From contig WRGY01000127.1 in the NCBI GenBank assembly GCA_009786925.1, positions 62,001 to 126,000 of the forward strand: a DNA stretch of 64,000 bases, read 5' to 3'. Numbering within the stretch: position 1 is the stretch's first letter; each line of letters starts with the position of its first letter. The stretch is from Defluviitaleaceae bacterium. Its GTDB lineage: Bacteria > Bacillota > Clostridia > Lachnospirales > WQUN01. The position numbers and the translations under genes were made by a program. Positions 35,713 through 46,161 of the stretch are shown piece after piece. The notes beneath the pieces are model-generated. The model was not told where the DNA came from and searched no databases. It was given only the letters and a program-made list of their open reading frames with translations.

Positions 35713-37833
35713 ATGCAATCAATAGTAAAGCGTGATAATGTTGAAGTTCCGTTTGATACAGGCAAGATAGCTGCTTGTATAGACAAGGCTTTTGAAGCAA
35801 CAGGGGGATATGTAGGCGACGGAAAACGTGTGTCTTTCGAGCTTACGCTAAAAGTACTCAATAAATTAGAAGAGCAATTTGCAGACACATCCTTTACAGT
35901 AGAAAACGTACAAGACCTTGTAGAAAACGTACTCATCGAAGGCGGCTATACAAAAGTAGCGAAGGCATATATTTTATACCGCCAAAAGCGCACTGCTATA
36001 CGTGAGGCGCGTAGTGAATTGATGGATGCAGTAGCCGAAATCGTTAGAGAGACAAATCGTGACAACGCGAATGTCGGAAATTCTCCCTCGGCAAAAGTAT
36101 TACAAATTTCTGAGGCGGCATCCAAGAGTTATTATCTAAACCGTGTCCTTCCCGCAGAAGAAAGAACATCCCACCTAAACGGCGACATCTACATACAAGA
36201 TTTATCTTGGTATGGGAAAACCCTGACGTGTCTGCAAATACCGCTGGGCCGCTTGCTAAAAAACGGATTTAACAACGGACACGGCTCTATCCGTTCGCCA
36301 AAAAACATACGCTCGGCCGGTGCGCTCGCAGCAATTATTTTGCAGAGCAACCAAAATGACATGCATGGCGGACAAAGCTATGCTTCTTTCGATAAAGACA
36401 TGGCTCCATATGTAGAAATCGAGCGCAAGCGACAAGAAAAAAATCTGCGAGAGAATTTGGACACACTGGGCGTGACAGCAAACGAAGACGAAATCAAAAC
36501 ACTGGTGGACAAGCATACCTACCACGAGACCTTCCAAGCAATGGAGGCCTTTATATATAACCTGAACACAATGCATTCGCGGGCGGGAGCGCAGGTGCCG
36601 TTTTCCAGTATCAATCTCGGCACAGACACGACCCCTGGCGGACGCATGATTATCAAATGCTTCTTAGAGGCCTATGAAAAAGGTCTGGGCAAAGGCGAAA
36701 CCCCTATTTTCCCCAACTTGATATTTAAACTAAAGTACGGAATAAACTTTGATGTTGATGACCCAAATTATGACCTCTTCCAAATTGCCATGCGTGTGGC
36801 ATGCAAGCGACTCTTCCCGACGTTTTCATTCTTGGACGCGAGCTTTAACAGTTGCTTCGGTGACGAAGAAGTGGCGTACATGGGCTGCCGCACCCGCGTA
36901 ATCGGTAATGTTGATAAAGACTCAGAAGTCACCGACGGCCGCGGAAATCTTAGCTTTACCTCTATAAACCTAGTGCGCCTCGGTATCCGAGCAGGCAACG
37001 ATATTGGTAAGTTTTACCGCCTCTTAGATGAAACAATGGAAAAAGCGGTGAAACAGTTGCTCACGCGATATAATCTGCAAAAAAACTTGCGTGTGCTGGA
37101 TTTTCCGTTCCTCATGGGGCAACATCTTTATCACGATAGCGAAGGATTAAAACAGACTGACACCATAGAAAAAGCAATAAAACATGGCACCCTAAGTATA
37201 GGATTTATTGGGCTTGCCGAGTGCCTCGTGGCACTCACAGGCAACCACCACGGTGAAAATGCAGGGTCACAAGCACAGGGCATTTCTATAGTGAGCTATA
37301 TGCGCCGGATTTGTGACGAGGCAAGCTTAAAATATGGGCTTAATTTTTCTCTGCTCGCTACACCCGCCGAACAATTAAGCGGAAAGTTTACCGCATTGGA
37401 TGTAGAGAAATACGGCTCGCTGCCCGGCATAACCGATAAAAAGTGGTATACCAACTCTTTCCACGTACCTGTGGAATGTAAAATCACTGCCTTGGAAAAA
37501 ATAGCAATCGAAGGTGTATATCATCAATACTGCAATGCGGGGCACATTTCGTATGTAGAGTTTGCTTCTGCACCGGGACAAAACATCGAAGCCTTCGAAA
37601 ATGTAATCCGCGCCATGGCAGAAGCCGACATGGGCTATGGAGCAGTCAACTTTCCACTCGACATCTGCCGCGAATGTGGAAAACAAGGCCTTCATAACGA
37701 AGAAAAATGCACAGGATGTGGCAGTACGGACATAAGCCGCGTCCGTAGAATAACAGGCTACCTTTCTACTTTAGATAGGTTTAATGACAGCAAATTGGCG
37801 GAAGAGCATAACCGCGTAAACCATGAGGAGTAA
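35713..37833 (+). CDS. nrdD: Anaerobic ribonucleoside-triphosphate reductase (class III)
   Basis: 706 residues from the ATG at 35713 behind GAGGAGG. An N-terminal ATP-cone allosteric domain (MQSIVKRDNVEVPFDTGKIAACIDKAF) is followed by the glycyl radical barrel. Two CxxC pairs (CRECG and CTGCG) bind zinc near the C-terminus. The glycine radical motif RRITGYLSTLDRFNDSK lies close to the end. It makes dNTPs without oxygen using a radical generated by NrdG, encoded next to it. Confidence 0.97.
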   Translation: MQSIVKRDNVEVPFDTGKIAACIDKAFEATGGYVGDGKRVSFELTLKVLNKLEEQFADTSFTVENVQDLVENVLIEGGYTKVAKAYILYRQKRTAIREARSELMDAVAEIVRETNRDNANVGNSPSAKVLQISEAASKSYYLNRVLPAEERTSHLNGDIYIQDLSWYGKTLTCLQIPLGRLLKNGFNNGHGSIRSPKNIRSAGALAAIILQSNQNDMHGGQSYASFDKDMAPYVEIERKRQEKNLRENLDTLGVTANEDEIKTLVDKHTYHETFQAMEAFIYNLNTMHSRAGAQVPFSSINLGTDTTPGGRMIIKCFLEAYEKGLGKGETPIFPNLIFKLKYGINFDVDDPNYDLFQIAMRVACKRLFPTFSFLDASFNSCFGDEEVAYMGCRTRVIGNVDKDSEVTDGRGNLSFTSINLVRLGIRAGNDIGKFYRLLDETMEKAVKQLLTRYNLQKNLRVLDFPFLMGQHLYHDSEGLKQTDTIEKAIKHGTLSIGFIGLAECLVALTGNHHGENAGSQAQGISIVSYMRRICDEASLKYGLNFSLLATPAEQLSGKFTALDVEKYGSLPGITDKKWYTNSFHVPVECKITALEKIAIEGVYHQYCNAGHISYVEFASAPGQNIEAFENVIRAMAEADMGYGAVNFPLDICRECGKQGLHNEEKCTGCGSTDISRVRRITGYLSTLDRFNDSKLAEEHNRVNHEE

Positions 37834-37836
37834 ACT

Positions 37837-38346
37837 TTGAGAATAGCAGGTATCACATATGAATCTTTGGCAGACGGACCCGGCATACGTGTGGTTATTT
37901 TTGTGCAGGGTTGCGACTTGGGTTGCCCGGAATGCCATAACCCCGACAGTCACTCAAAAACAGGCGGGCGCGAACATACCGTGCGTGAGGTAATCCGCAT
38001 GATACGCAAACCCGGTCCGGGACGTAAAATGGTAAAGGGTGTAACATTTTCCGGCGGTGAGCCATTTTTGCAAGCAGGTGACTGTGCGCAAATTGCATTC
38101 GAGGCAAAGCGGATTGGCTGGGATGTCACGACCTTCACAGGTCACACATATGAGGAGCTAATGGCACGCGAGGACGCGGACATACGCGCACTCCTTGACC
38201 TTACAGATTACCTTATAGACGGCCCATATATCCACGAAGAGCGCGACATCGGCTTGAAATTTCGTGGCTCTACAAATCAACGTCTAATTGACATGAATGC
38301 CACACGTAAGCAAAACGGTAAAATAAAATTGTATTATGGCAACTAA
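37837..38346 (+). CDS. nrdG: Anaerobic ribonucleotide reductase activating enzyme
   Basis: 169 residues starting at a TTG (37837) preceded by GAGGAG. Radical SAM enzyme: the 4Fe-4S motif CDLGCPECH is of CxxxCxxC type, and VTFSGGEPFLQ is the SAM-binding GGE segment. It installs the glycyl radical on NrdD. Spaced 3 nt from nrdD, so co-translated. Confidence 0.96.
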   Translation: MRIAGITYESLADGPGIRVVIFVQGCDLGCPECHNPDSHSKTGGREHTVREVIRMIRKPGPGRKMVKGVTFSGGEPFLQAGDCAQIAFEAKRIGWDVTTFTGHTYEELMAREDADIRALLDLTDYLIDGPYIHEERDIGLKFRGSTNQRLIDMNATRKQNGKIKLYYGN

Positions 38347-38361
38347 AAAGGAGAAGAATAA

Positions 38362-39831
38362 ATGTTAAATGAATACTTGTCATCCAAACCACTAAATGAG
38401 CTAAATACAGAAATGCTAACATTCACTGCAAATCTGGAGATGGTAGCACGCGGTAATCCACAAATCGCAAAGAGCATATTGCAAGAGCTGATAGACCAAC
38501 GTAGTCATCTAAAGCTAATTGCCAGCGAAAACTACTGCTCCCTCTCCACCCAAAGTGCGATGGGCAACCTGCTCACTGACAAATACGCCGAAGGTTTTGT
38601 GGGCAACCGCTTTTATGCGGGATGTGACAATGTGGACAATATAGAGGCGATTGCCTGCGACGAAGCAAAAAGGCTCTTTGGGGCAGAACATGCCTATGTA
38701 CAGCCACATTCGGGTGCTGATGCTAATCTCGTGGCATTTTTGGCAGTATTGCGCAAGAAATTTCATACAACAGAAAATATCTTAAACCTTCCTAAGGACG
38801 AATGGGAAAAAATCCGCAAAGACATGGGCAATCAAAGGCTCCTTGGTATGGGTCTCTATTCTGGCGGACATCTCACTCACGGTTATAGACATAATGTCTC
38901 AGCACAACTTTTTGAGGTGTTTAATTACGATGTGAACGAAAACACAGGGTTGCTCGAATACGACAATCTTCGCAATATGTTACAGGAGGTAAAGCCTCTC
39001 ATCTTCCTGATTGGCTTTAGCGCGTATACGAGAAACATCGACTATTCCCTACTCCGTCAGTATGCAGACGAAGTCGGTGCGGTCATGGTCGTAGACATGG
39101 CGCATTTTGCAGGCCTCGTCGCGGGGGGTGCAATCTCGGGCAAATACAACCCCATCCCCTACGCAGACATCGTAACTACCACAACCCACAAAACCCTACG
39201 TGGACCGCGTGGCGGCATGGTGTTGTGCAAACAAGAATACGCCGAATTTGTGGACAAGGGCTGTCCGCATGTACTGGGAGGTCCCCTGCCACATGTGATG
39301 GCCGCAAAAGCTATCGCATTTAAAGAGGCAAACTCGCCTGAGTACAAAGCCTATGCAGCAAAGGTGGTCGAAAACTCCACCCATCTGGCCGCCACCCTTG
39401 TCACGAAAGGAATCCATGTACAGACAGGTGGCACTGACAACCACATAGTACTCGTTAACGTAGAAAAGCTGGGCATAACAGGTCGCCAGGCAGAACTGGC
39501 TCTTAGAGAATGTGGCCTAACCTTAAACCGCAACACCTTGCCGGGAGATAAGTATGGCCCATGGTATACCAGCGGACTACGTTTTGGTACACCTGCGACT
39601 ACCAGCTTGGGGATGGGCAAGCCCGAAATGGAAGAAATCGCCGACATCATAGCCACTACCCTAAAATCCATCACCGCCAACTTGGATAAAAATGGCAACA
39701 AATCCAAAGCAAAATACACGCTGGCAGAAAACGCAAAAGAAACAGCAATAAAACGTGTACACTCCTTGCTGGATAAATATGTACTTTACCCTGAAATAGA
39801 TGTAGAATTTTTGCAAAAAAACTTGAAATAG
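38362..39831 (+). CDS. glyA: Serine hydroxymethyltransferase (long form)
   Basis: 489 residues, about 70 longer than the common bacterial GlyA, with extra N-terminal residues and an insert around FHTTENILNLPKDEWEK. PLP enzyme interconverting serine and glycine with tetrahydrofolate. LIASENYCS is near the N-terminus, VDMAHFAGLVAGG carries the PLP-contacting Asp/His, and the PLP lysine lies in VTTTTHKTLRGPRGG. It follows nrdG by 15 nt, giving an nrdD-nrdG-glyA operon that joins dNTP supply to one-carbon units for thymidylate. Confidence 0.93.
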   Translation: MLNEYLSSKPLNELNTEMLTFTANLEMVARGNPQIAKSILQELIDQRSHLKLIASENYCSLSTQSAMGNLLTDKYAEGFVGNRFYAGCDNVDNIEAIACDEAKRLFGAEHAYVQPHSGADANLVAFLAVLRKKFHTTENILNLPKDEWEKIRKDMGNQRLLGMGLYSGGHLTHGYRHNVSAQLFEVFNYDVNENTGLLEYDNLRNMLQEVKPLIFLIGFSAYTRNIDYSLLRQYADEVGAVMVVDMAHFAGLVAGGAISGKYNPIPYADIVTTTTHKTLRGPRGGMVLCKQEYAEFVDKGCPHVLGGPLPHVMAAKAIAFKEANSPEYKAYAAKVVENSTHLAATLVTKGIHVQTGGTDNHIVLVNVEKLGITGRQAELALRECGLTLNRNTLPGDKYGPWYTSGLRFGTPATTSLGMGKPEMEEIADIIATTLKSITANLDKNGNKSKAKYTLAENAKETAIKRVHSLLDKYVLYPEIDVEFLQKNLK

Positions 39832-39851
39832 CATTAAAATCATGATATACT
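39823..39851 (+). promoter_or_regulatory. Promoter of tRNA-Leu
   Basis: TTGAAA, a 17-nt spacer and TATACT. The -35 overlaps the last codons and stop of glyA. Transcription would start about 10 nt before the mature tRNA. Confidence 0.6.
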
Positions 39852-39868
39852 CCCTGTCGTTGACCGTT

Positions 39869-39950
39869 TACCCTCGTGGCGGAATTGGCAGACGCGCCAG
39901 ATTTAGGTTCTGGTGGGAGACCGTGCAGGTTCAAGTCCTGTTGAGGGTAG
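39869..39950 (+). tRNA. tRNA-Leu, anticodon UAG
   Basis: The acceptor arms TACCCTC and GAGGGTA pair over 7 bp. The anticodon arm is CCAGA-TTTAGGT-TCTGG with anticodon TAG. The T arm is CAGG-TTCAAGT-CCTG, and a long variable arm typical of tRNA-Leu is present. CCA is not encoded, so it is added after transcription. Followed by an intrinsic terminator. Confidence 0.95.
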
Positions 39951-39961
39951 TGAAGTATTTT

Positions 39962-40010
39962 AAAACCGGCTCTGAAAAATTTTCGAATTTTTAAGGCCGG
40001 TTTTGTTTTT
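39962..40010 (+). terminator. Terminator after tRNA-Leu
   Basis: AAAACCGGC and GCCGGTTTT form the outer stem, and AAAAATT-TTCG-AATTTTT forms an inner stem with a tetraloop. A T run follows. Confidence 0.85.
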
Positions 40011-40023
40011 AGGAGCATAACAA

Positions 40024-41667
40024 ATGATAAAAATAGCCATCTGCATAGCATTAACACTTCTTAGCAGCTTTGCATTTATGTTGTCCGCTAATCCTTTTGG
40101 TGGAGCGGTTTTTGCTGTCGTTGTATTTTGGCTTTATATGCAAGTTTCTTCTGTGCGGAGGGCGGAGTTTGTTTTTGCAATCCTCATTAGCATTGCATAT
40201 GTGATTGGGATTTCTTTCACTCGATACAATGCATTTTTTGGTGCTTTGCATTCGCTTGTTATTTTTGCAGGGTTTGTACCGTTTTTTTATGCGGCTGTTT
40301 GTCTTTTGGCAGACAAGGTTTTGGCATTTACAATTGAAAATAGCGGAGAGGGGCGATTTAGTAATTTTTTCGCCCCTTTTATTTTGTTTTTAATTGCATG
40401 GTTGCCTTATTTTTTTATTTACTTCCCGGGCAATTTGATAAATGACAGTGTAAGGCAACTTGCACAGTTTGAAGGGCTTGCGCCATATAGCAACCATCAC
40501 CCCATCATTTCTACGTTTTTCATGGGAATTTTTTATAGAATTGGCGGACTCGCTCTTATCACTATCATTCATAATATGATGATGGCGGCGGCGTTTTCTC
40601 TCGCACTTATATATTTAAAAAAATGGGGCATAGCGTATCGCGTGCGGCTTGTAGTTATGCTCTTTTTTGCGGTATTTCCCGTTTTTGGTATCTGGGCGCA
40701 GACGATTTTAAAAGATACACATGCGGCGGCTGTTATGTTGATGTTTGTACTCTTTTATATTGATTTGCTGCGCAGGTTTTCTCGCAGGCGGCTATTTCTT
40801 TGTTTAGTAGCGGCTGTAGTGGCATCACTGTTTAGAAACGAGGTCGTTTTTGTTGTTGTTCCTTCGATACTCGCTTTGATTTTTGTCCATACCCGACGTA
40901 AACGGCGCGTGGTTTTGGCGGCTTGTGCCATTGGTGTTTTTATTGTGGTGCGACTCATCGTAGGTGGCGCAACGGCAGTCACTGACGCAGAGCGCGGCAG
41001 TGTACGTGAGGCCTTGTCCGTTCCATTCCAACAAACCGCACGCTTTATGCGTTATCATCAGCTCACCGATACAGAACGAGCTGTTTTGGCCGCTACATTT
41101 GAAAATTACTATCTGCTGGGAGAGTTGTATGACCCTCGGATTTCTGACCCCGTAAAAAATCGCTTCATTGAGGGCGCGGATTTGGGTGCGTATTTTAGGA
41201 CTTGGGCGGCTATGGGTCTGCGTGCGCCGCGTACTTATCTGGAGGCGGCTATCGCTGTGTCTTTTAGCTATGTTGTACCATTCGGACCTGACTGGATGAT
41301 TGTTTGGTGGGAGAGCAGTCACGATGTAATACCCTTGCTGGAGCGTGACGACATTGGATATGCGTTTTCAAATCCGGAGATGAGGGTTTTACCTGTACTT
41401 GGAATGGAATTTTTGGGCAGGCTGCCTATTATCGGGGCGTTCTTCCATACAGGCAACTACACTTGGGCTATGGCGTTTTTGGCTTTACTTCTTGTAAATA
41501 AAAAAATGTGGAGCAAAACACTTTACTTTTTGCCCGCTTTAATGATAATTTTAGCATGTATGGCTTCGCCCGTGCATGGTTTTTGGCGGTATTATCTGCC
41601 GATATTATTTATGTTTCCGGTGCTTTCAGCATTGGTATTGAAGGAGTTGCAAGATGACACATATTAG
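40024..41667 (+). CDS. Polytopic membrane protein, DUF6020-like
   Basis: 547 residues with about ten to twelve hydrophobic helices. A conserved loop after an early helix reads [35 protein letters not shown], like DUF6020 proteins of Lachnospiraceae, which resemble GT-C glycosyltransferases. A substrate role in lipid-linked sugar transfer is possible but unproven. The ATG at 40024 follows AGGAG and lies just past the tRNA terminator. Its 3' end overlaps lepA by 14 nt. Confidence 0.75.
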   Translation: MIKIAICIALTLLSSFAFMLSANPFGGAVFAVVVFWLYMQVSSVRRAEFVFAILISIAYVIGISFTRYNAFFGALHSLVIFAGFVPFFYAAVCLLADKVLAFTIENSGEGRFSNFFAPFILFLIAWLPYFFIYFPGNLINDSVRQLAQFEGLAPYSNHHPIISTFFMGIFYRIGGLALITIIHNMMMAAAFSLALIYLKKWGIAYRVRLVVMLFFAVFPVFGIWAQTILKDTHAAAVMLMFVLFYIDLLRRFSRRRLFLCLVAAVVASLFRNEVVFVVVPSILALIFVHTRRKRRVVLAACAIGVFIVVRLIVGGATAVTDAERGSVREALSVPFQQTARFMRYHQLTDTERAVLAATFENYYLLGELYDPRISDPVKNRFIEGADLGAYFRTWAAMGLRAPRTYLEAAIAVSFSYVVPFGPDWMIVWWESSHDVIPLLERDDIGYAFSNPEMRVLPVLGMEFLGRLPIIGAFFHTGNYTWAMAFLALLLVNKKMWSKTLYFLPALMIILACMASPVHGFWRYYLPILFMFPVLSALVLKELQDDTY

Positions 41668-43453
41668 AAATTTTTGCATAATCGCACACATTGACCACGG
41701 AAAATCTACGCTTGCAGATAGGCTGATTGAGCTGGCAGGCGTGTTAACAAAACGTGAGATGCAGTCGCAGGTTTTGGATAACATGGACTTGGAGCGTGAG
41801 CGTGGGATTACAATAAAGGCGCAGAGTGTACGCCTTGTGTATAATGCGCCCGATGGACAGGAGTATATCCTCAATTTAATCGATACCCCGGGTCACGTAG
41901 ACTTCACATACGAGGTGAGCCGTTCACTGGCGGCCTGCGAAGGGGCTATTCTTATAGTGGATGCCGCGCAGGGCATAGAAGCACAGACGTTGGCAAATGT
42001 ATATCTCGCGCTGGACAATAATCTCGAAGTCCTGCCCGTGGTCAACAAGATTGACTTGCCATCTGCCGACCCCGATAAGGTAAAGGCTGACATCGAAAAC
42101 ATTATTGGACTCGATACCGATGGCGCACCGCTTATTTCTGCAAAAAACTCGCTTAACATCCAGCATGTTTTCGACCGTGTGGTAAGCGCGATTCCCGCGC
42201 CAAAAGGCGACCCTGACGCACCGCTGAAAGCTCTTATTTTCGATTCAATTTTTGACGCTTACAAGGGTGTCATTGTTTTTATCCGAGTGATGGACGGCGT
42301 AATTAAAAAAGGCACTAAGGCATATTTTATGGCAACAGATAAGCAATTTGAAATTGTAGAGACAGGTTATTTCGGACCGGGCAAGTTTATCCCATCAGAC
42401 AGCCTAAGCGCGGGTGAAGTAGGCTATATCACTGCAAGTATAAAAAACGTGCGTGACACAAATATAGGTGACACCGTCACAGAAGTTGGGCGAAAAACCC
42501 CCGAGCCATTCCCCGGGTACAAAAAGGTGAATCCCATGGTCTACTGCGGTATTTTTCCATCGGACGGCGCGAGATACACCGACCTGCGTGATTCTCTGGA
42601 AAAGCTACGCCTAAATGATGCATCGTTGCAGTTTGAACCTGAAACATCCGTAGCGTTGGGTTTTGGTTTCCGTTGCGGCTTCCTTGGACTGCTCCATCTG
42701 GAAATCATACAAGAACGCCTTGAACGTGAGTACAACCTTGACCTCATCACCACCGCACCCAGCGTAATCTACAAGGTCTACCAAACAAACGGCGAAATGC
42801 AGGAGCTATCCAACCCCGCCGACATGCCCGACCCCTCCCGCATAAAATACATGGAAGAGCCAATTGTAAAGGCCGAAATCATGCTACCCAAGGATTACAT
42901 GGGTCCTGTAATGGAACTCTGTCAAGAACGCAGGGGTGTATACCTCGACATGGAATACATGGATGCGACTCGTGCAATACTACGCTATGAGTTGCCACTA
43001 AACGAAATAATCTACGATTTCTTTGATACATTAAAGTCACGCAGTCGTGGTTATGCATCCTTTGACTATGACCTAAAGGGCTATGAGCAATCAGACCTCG
43101 TAAAGCTCGACATACTTGTCCACCACGAGCCTGTGGACGCTCTGTCATTTATCGTTTTTGCAAAAACAGCGGCGGAACGCGGCAGGAAAATGGCAGAGAA
43201 GCTAAAAAAAGAAATCCCGAAACACCAATTTGAAATCCCAATCCAAGCCTGTATAGGCAGTAAAATAATAGCACGTGAAACAATAGGTGCGATGCGCAAA
43301 GATGTTTTGGCAAAATGCTATGGCGGCGATATTACACGTAAGAAAAAACTGCTTGAGAAGCAAAAAGAGGGTAAAAAGCGTATGCGTAGCATAGGCTCGG
43401 TAGAGGTGCCGCAGCAGGCGTTTATGAATGTGTTGAAGCTGGATGAAGCATAG
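41654..43453 (+). CDS. lepA: Elongation factor 4
   Basis: 599 residues. Translational GTPase: G1 is [14 protein letters not shown]3 DTPGHVDF, G4 NKIDLP. The EF-4-specific C-terminal domain has [25 protein letters not shown] and ends [24 protein letters not shown]. It back-translocates or remodels stalled ribosomes. Starts inside the 3' end of the membrane protein gene. Confidence 0.98.
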   Translation: MTHIRNFCIIAHIDHGKSTLADRLIELAGVLTKREMQSQVLDNMDLERERGITIKAQSVRLVYNAPDGQEYILNLIDTPGHVDFTYEVSRSLAACEGAILIVDAAQGIEAQTLANVYLALDNNLEVLPVVNKIDLPSADPDKVKADIENIIGLDTDGAPLISAKNSLNIQHVFDRVVSAIPAPKGDPDAPLKALIFDSIFDAYKGVIVFIRVMDGVIKKGTKAYFMATDKQFEIVETGYFGPGKFIPSDSLSAGEVGYITASIKNVRDTNIGDTVTEVGRKTPEPFPGYKKVNPMVYCGIFPSDGARYTDLRDSLEKLRLNDASLQFEPETSVALGFGFRCGFLGLLHLEIIQERLEREYNLDLITTAPSVIYKVYQTNGEMQELSNPADMPDPSRIKYMEEPIVKAEIMLPKDYMGPVMELCQERRGVYLDMEYMDATRAILRYELPLNEIIYDFFDTLKSRSRGYASFDYDLKGYEQSDLVKLDILVHHEPVDALSFIVFAKTAAERGRKMAEKLKKEIPKHQFEIPIQACIGSKIIARETIGAMRKDVLAKCYGGDITRKKKLLEKQKEGKKRMRSIGSVEVPQQAFMNVLKLDEA

Positions 43454-43471
43454 GGTTATGGAGGTGCAGTA

Positions 43472-44080
43472 ATGCGAAATGCTTTAATGGCATTGGTTTT
43501 TTTTAGCATAGTTTTGACGAGTTGCGCTTATAGCAACACGGCATATAACGATGACGCATTGCCTGTTGATTATGATTTTTTCGAAAATTCCTATGAATCG
43601 ACCGTAGAATTGATTGATGTCAAGGAGGCTCTTGAAATTTTTGGCGAGGGCGTTGAGGCATATGTATATGACATTGAAACAGGTTTGACATACAAGGTGC
43701 GGAGGGTCATTGGCGGTTACAACACTTTGGCCGATGTAGAAACCTTGACGCAACATGATACCGACATATTATTGGAAACAGCAGGCGGCGAATGGAATGT
43801 CAGAAGAAGGGCTGTAATCGTGACTGTCGATGAGAGACGGATTGCGGCTTCAATCGCACCGTTTGAACATTCCGGCAGTGAAGAACATCCCTTTGGTGAC
43901 ATAATTGATAATCGTAGTGGAGGAACGGGTACGGGCATCAACCTGAACTATATAAGGGGCAATGGCATGGTTGGTGTGGTGGATATTTTCTTTTTTAACA
44001 GCTTGGTCCCGGGGATTAATAGGGTTGACCCTCGCCATCAAGAAATGGTGATAGAGGCTTATGAGCATGGTCGGAGTTAA
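43472..44080 (+). CDS. Lipoprotein with a clostridial cell-wall-associated domain
   Basis: 202 residues with a lipobox LTSC (residues 15-18). Residues about 50-195 include ADVETLTQHDTDIL, WNVRRRAVIVTVDERRIAASIAPFEH and a C-terminal RVDPRHQEMVIEAYE. This resembles an uncharacterised domain appended to peptidoglycan-binding proteins in Firmicutes, where the pattern RRA..V...G....AS and RVDP.HQ recurs. A His-containing CIHF segment that I recall for that domain is replaced here by VVDIFFF. GGAGG precedes the start; it follows lepA by 18 nt and overlaps the YibE/F-like gene. Confidence 0.6.
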   Translation: MRNALMALVFFSIVLTSCAYSNTAYNDDALPVDYDFFENSYESTVELIDVKEALEIFGEGVEAYVYDIETGLTYKVRRVIGGYNTLADVETLTQHDTDILLETAGGEWNVRRRAVIVTVDERRIAASIAPFEHSGSEEHPFGDIIDNRSGGTGTGINLNYIRGNGMVGVVDIFFFNSLVPGINRVDPRHQEMVIEAYEHGRS

Positions 44081-45167
44081 GCTATTATTTTTTTTGTTAA
44101 TATTTTTTTTGCCCTTAAACGCATATGGCGCAGACAGGGGTGTTTTGGTAGAGGAGTATCAAGTCAATATTTACAGAGCGAGAGTAATTGAAGTAGTGGA
44201 GGAGCGGGAGTTTAGGGATACAGTCATACAAACCCTCCGTATCAGAATCTTAAACAGGGATTTTATAAATCACGAAACAACAATAACAAACACTCTTGTA
44301 GGAAATCCATATGACATACGCCTGCGCCGCGGGAACAGAATAACAACACACATGGAATTTAGTGCTGACAACGAGCCGTTATTCTTTTTTCATGGATACG
44401 ACCGAACTCTGCCACTATTTTTTTTAGTGTTGTTTTTTGCTGTATGCATTATAGCTTTGGGCAGACTTAAAGGTGTTAAAGCCTTGATTTCGTTGATTAT
44501 TATCATATCGCTTATTGTATTCGGGCTGATTCCGTTATTGATTAGGGGGCATAACCCGATTGTTTTTTCAATTGTCACATGCATACTTGCATCTGTTGTT
44601 TTTTTTGGCATTTATTATGGGGTTGGAAGAAAATCAATTTCGGCTATAATTGGCGTATCCGGGGGACTACTGATTGGCGGAATCATTGCATATCTCTTTG
44701 GGGTGTTTGCAAGGATTGCAGGCTTTTCGCATGGGGACGCTCAAATGTTGCAATACTTACCTCACGGCTATGCCTTTGATTTTAGGGGATTGTTGTTTGC
44801 CGGGATAATCATCGGCGCGCTGGGTGCTTGTATGGATGTGGCAATATCTATTGCGTCCGCGCTCACCGAAATAAAATTGCATAACCCAACCATACAGAAG
44901 AAAGAACTAATCGAGTCCGGTTTTAATATAGGCAGGGATATTATGGGTTCGATGGTAAATACCCTTGTATTGGCCTATACGGGAGGCTCCCTCGCAACGG
45001 TTATGATTTTTATGGGCTTTGATATGGGGTTTAGCGAAATAATCAACTTAGAATCTATTTCAACAGAAATAGTCAGGGCAATCGCCGGAAGTCTCGGGTT
45101 ATTATTTGCCATTCCCCTAACCGTATTTGCTTTTATTTTTCTTGACAATGAAAAGGAGGATAGATGA
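44061..45167 (+). CDS. YibE/F-like polytopic membrane protein
   Basis: 368 residues. A signal-like N-terminus (FFLLIFFLPLNAYGA) is followed by an extracytoplasmic beta domain (residues 25-115), then eight or so helices. GDAQMLQYLPHGYAFDFRGLLFAGIIIGALGACMDVAISIASALTEI is characteristic of YibE/F family proteins. Family function is unknown. The start overlaps the preceding lipoprotein gene by 20 nt and the end overlaps the next gene by 4 nt. Confidence 0.85.
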   Translation: MSMVGVKLLFFLLIFFLPLNAYGADRGVLVEEYQVNIYRARVIEVVEEREFRDTVIQTLRIRILNRDFINHETTITNTLVGNPYDIRLRRGNRITTHMEFSADNEPLFFFHGYDRTLPLFFLVLFFAVCIIALGRLKGVKALISLIIIISLIVFGLIPLLIRGHNPIVFSIVTCILASVVFFGIYYGVGRKSISAIIGVSGGLLIGGIIAYLFGVFARIAGFSHGDAQMLQYLPHGYAFDFRGLLFAGIIIGALGACMDVAISIASALTEIKLHNPTIQKKELIESGFNIGRDIMGSMVNTLVLAYTGGSLATVMIFMGFDMGFSEIINLESISTEIVRAIAGSLGLLFAIPLTVFAFIFLDNEKEDR

Positions 45168-46144
45168 TGAAACAAATAAAACAGCTGATGATTATCATAT
45201 GCATAATCTGTGTTTTTTTGCCGACTGCGGCTTTAGCTTGCCCGGGCGGCGATGAGTTTGGGCGACCCTATTTTGAGGTTTGGAACAGAGACTGGACAAC
45301 CAAAACAATGTTTTACTCCCTTGACCAACACTTTTACAGGAGGGAGTTGTGTACCATTACTTATGAACATTCTTCGCGAGAATCTTTCTCATTTCCGATT
45401 GTGGGTCAATCAGTCCTCCCGATGTACGGATACAGAAACTGGGGCGAAATCAACTACCCTAGTAGTGTTTCGGTGTCAGGGACAGACTTCCTCATGTTTG
45501 TCGGGCTGACAAATACCTTTAGGCAGTTGAGAGCGATTGCAGAAAACAATGAAGCTGACGAAGTATTCTATGATATTTTGGTACACAGGCTACATGCTAC
45601 CGATGGAACGGATGATAATTTTTTCCGCGCACAGAGTAGATTTGATGATGGTGGCTTTACACAAGCGTTGCCTCAAATACTAAGGATTGAGGCAGGGATT
45701 ATCTTTGAGGATATGGTTTTTACCGAAATGCAAGACGATATAACTGCATTGGATAGTTTGCATGACACTATCGAAGTTTTTGTGCAAAAACATGAAGGTA
45801 TTGATGTAAACAATGTCGTAGCAATAAATCTTGATAGGGAGTTGCACGAAATAGACAGAATCCCTTTGAGTTTGCCACGAGATGATACGATTCGATTTGT
45901 CATATATGAGTCAGGGACTTATGCCTTCGTATTAAACGATTTTGCAGACTTTCTGTCACCGGAATCACTATACGAACAAGACCCGGTCGAAATTTTATAT
46001 GAATACGAGTACAATCAAGAAACACCCGACGCAGCAAACATAAGCGGCGTGGTAGCCATTTTAATTGCATTGGTCGTAGTCGTAGGGATTATTGCTCTTC
46101 TGATGAAAAAGAAACAGCCGAAGAAACGGTCAAGGAAACATTAG
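45164..46144 (+). CDS. Secreted membrane-anchored protein of unknown function
   Basis: 326 residues. A signal peptide (IIICIICVFLPTAALA) is followed by CPGGDEFGRPYFEVWN, an extracellular region of about 260 residues rich in acidic residues, a C-terminal helix (GVVAILIALVVVVGIIALLM) and a basic cytoplasmic tail (KKKQPKKRSRKH). No family recognised. It is coupled to the YibE/F-like gene and 18 nt upstream of the MoxR gene, so it probably belongs to the same envelope-associated system. Confidence 0.75.
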   Translation: MMKQIKQLMIIICIICVFLPTAALACPGGDEFGRPYFEVWNRDWTTKTMFYSLDQHFYRRELCTITYEHSSRESFSFPIVGQSVLPMYGYRNWGEINYPSSVSVSGTDFLMFVGLTNTFRQLRAIAENNEADEVFYDILVHRLHATDGTDDNFFRAQSRFDDGGFTQALPQILRIEAGIIFEDMVFTEMQDDITALDSLHDTIEVFVQKHEGIDVNNVVAINLDRELHEIDRIPLSLPRDDTIRFVIYESGTYAFVLNDFADFLSPESLYEQDPVEILYEYEYNQETPDAANISGVVAILIALVVVVGIIALLMKKKQPKKRSRKH

Positions 46145-46161
46145 AGAGGGACGTTTTAGAT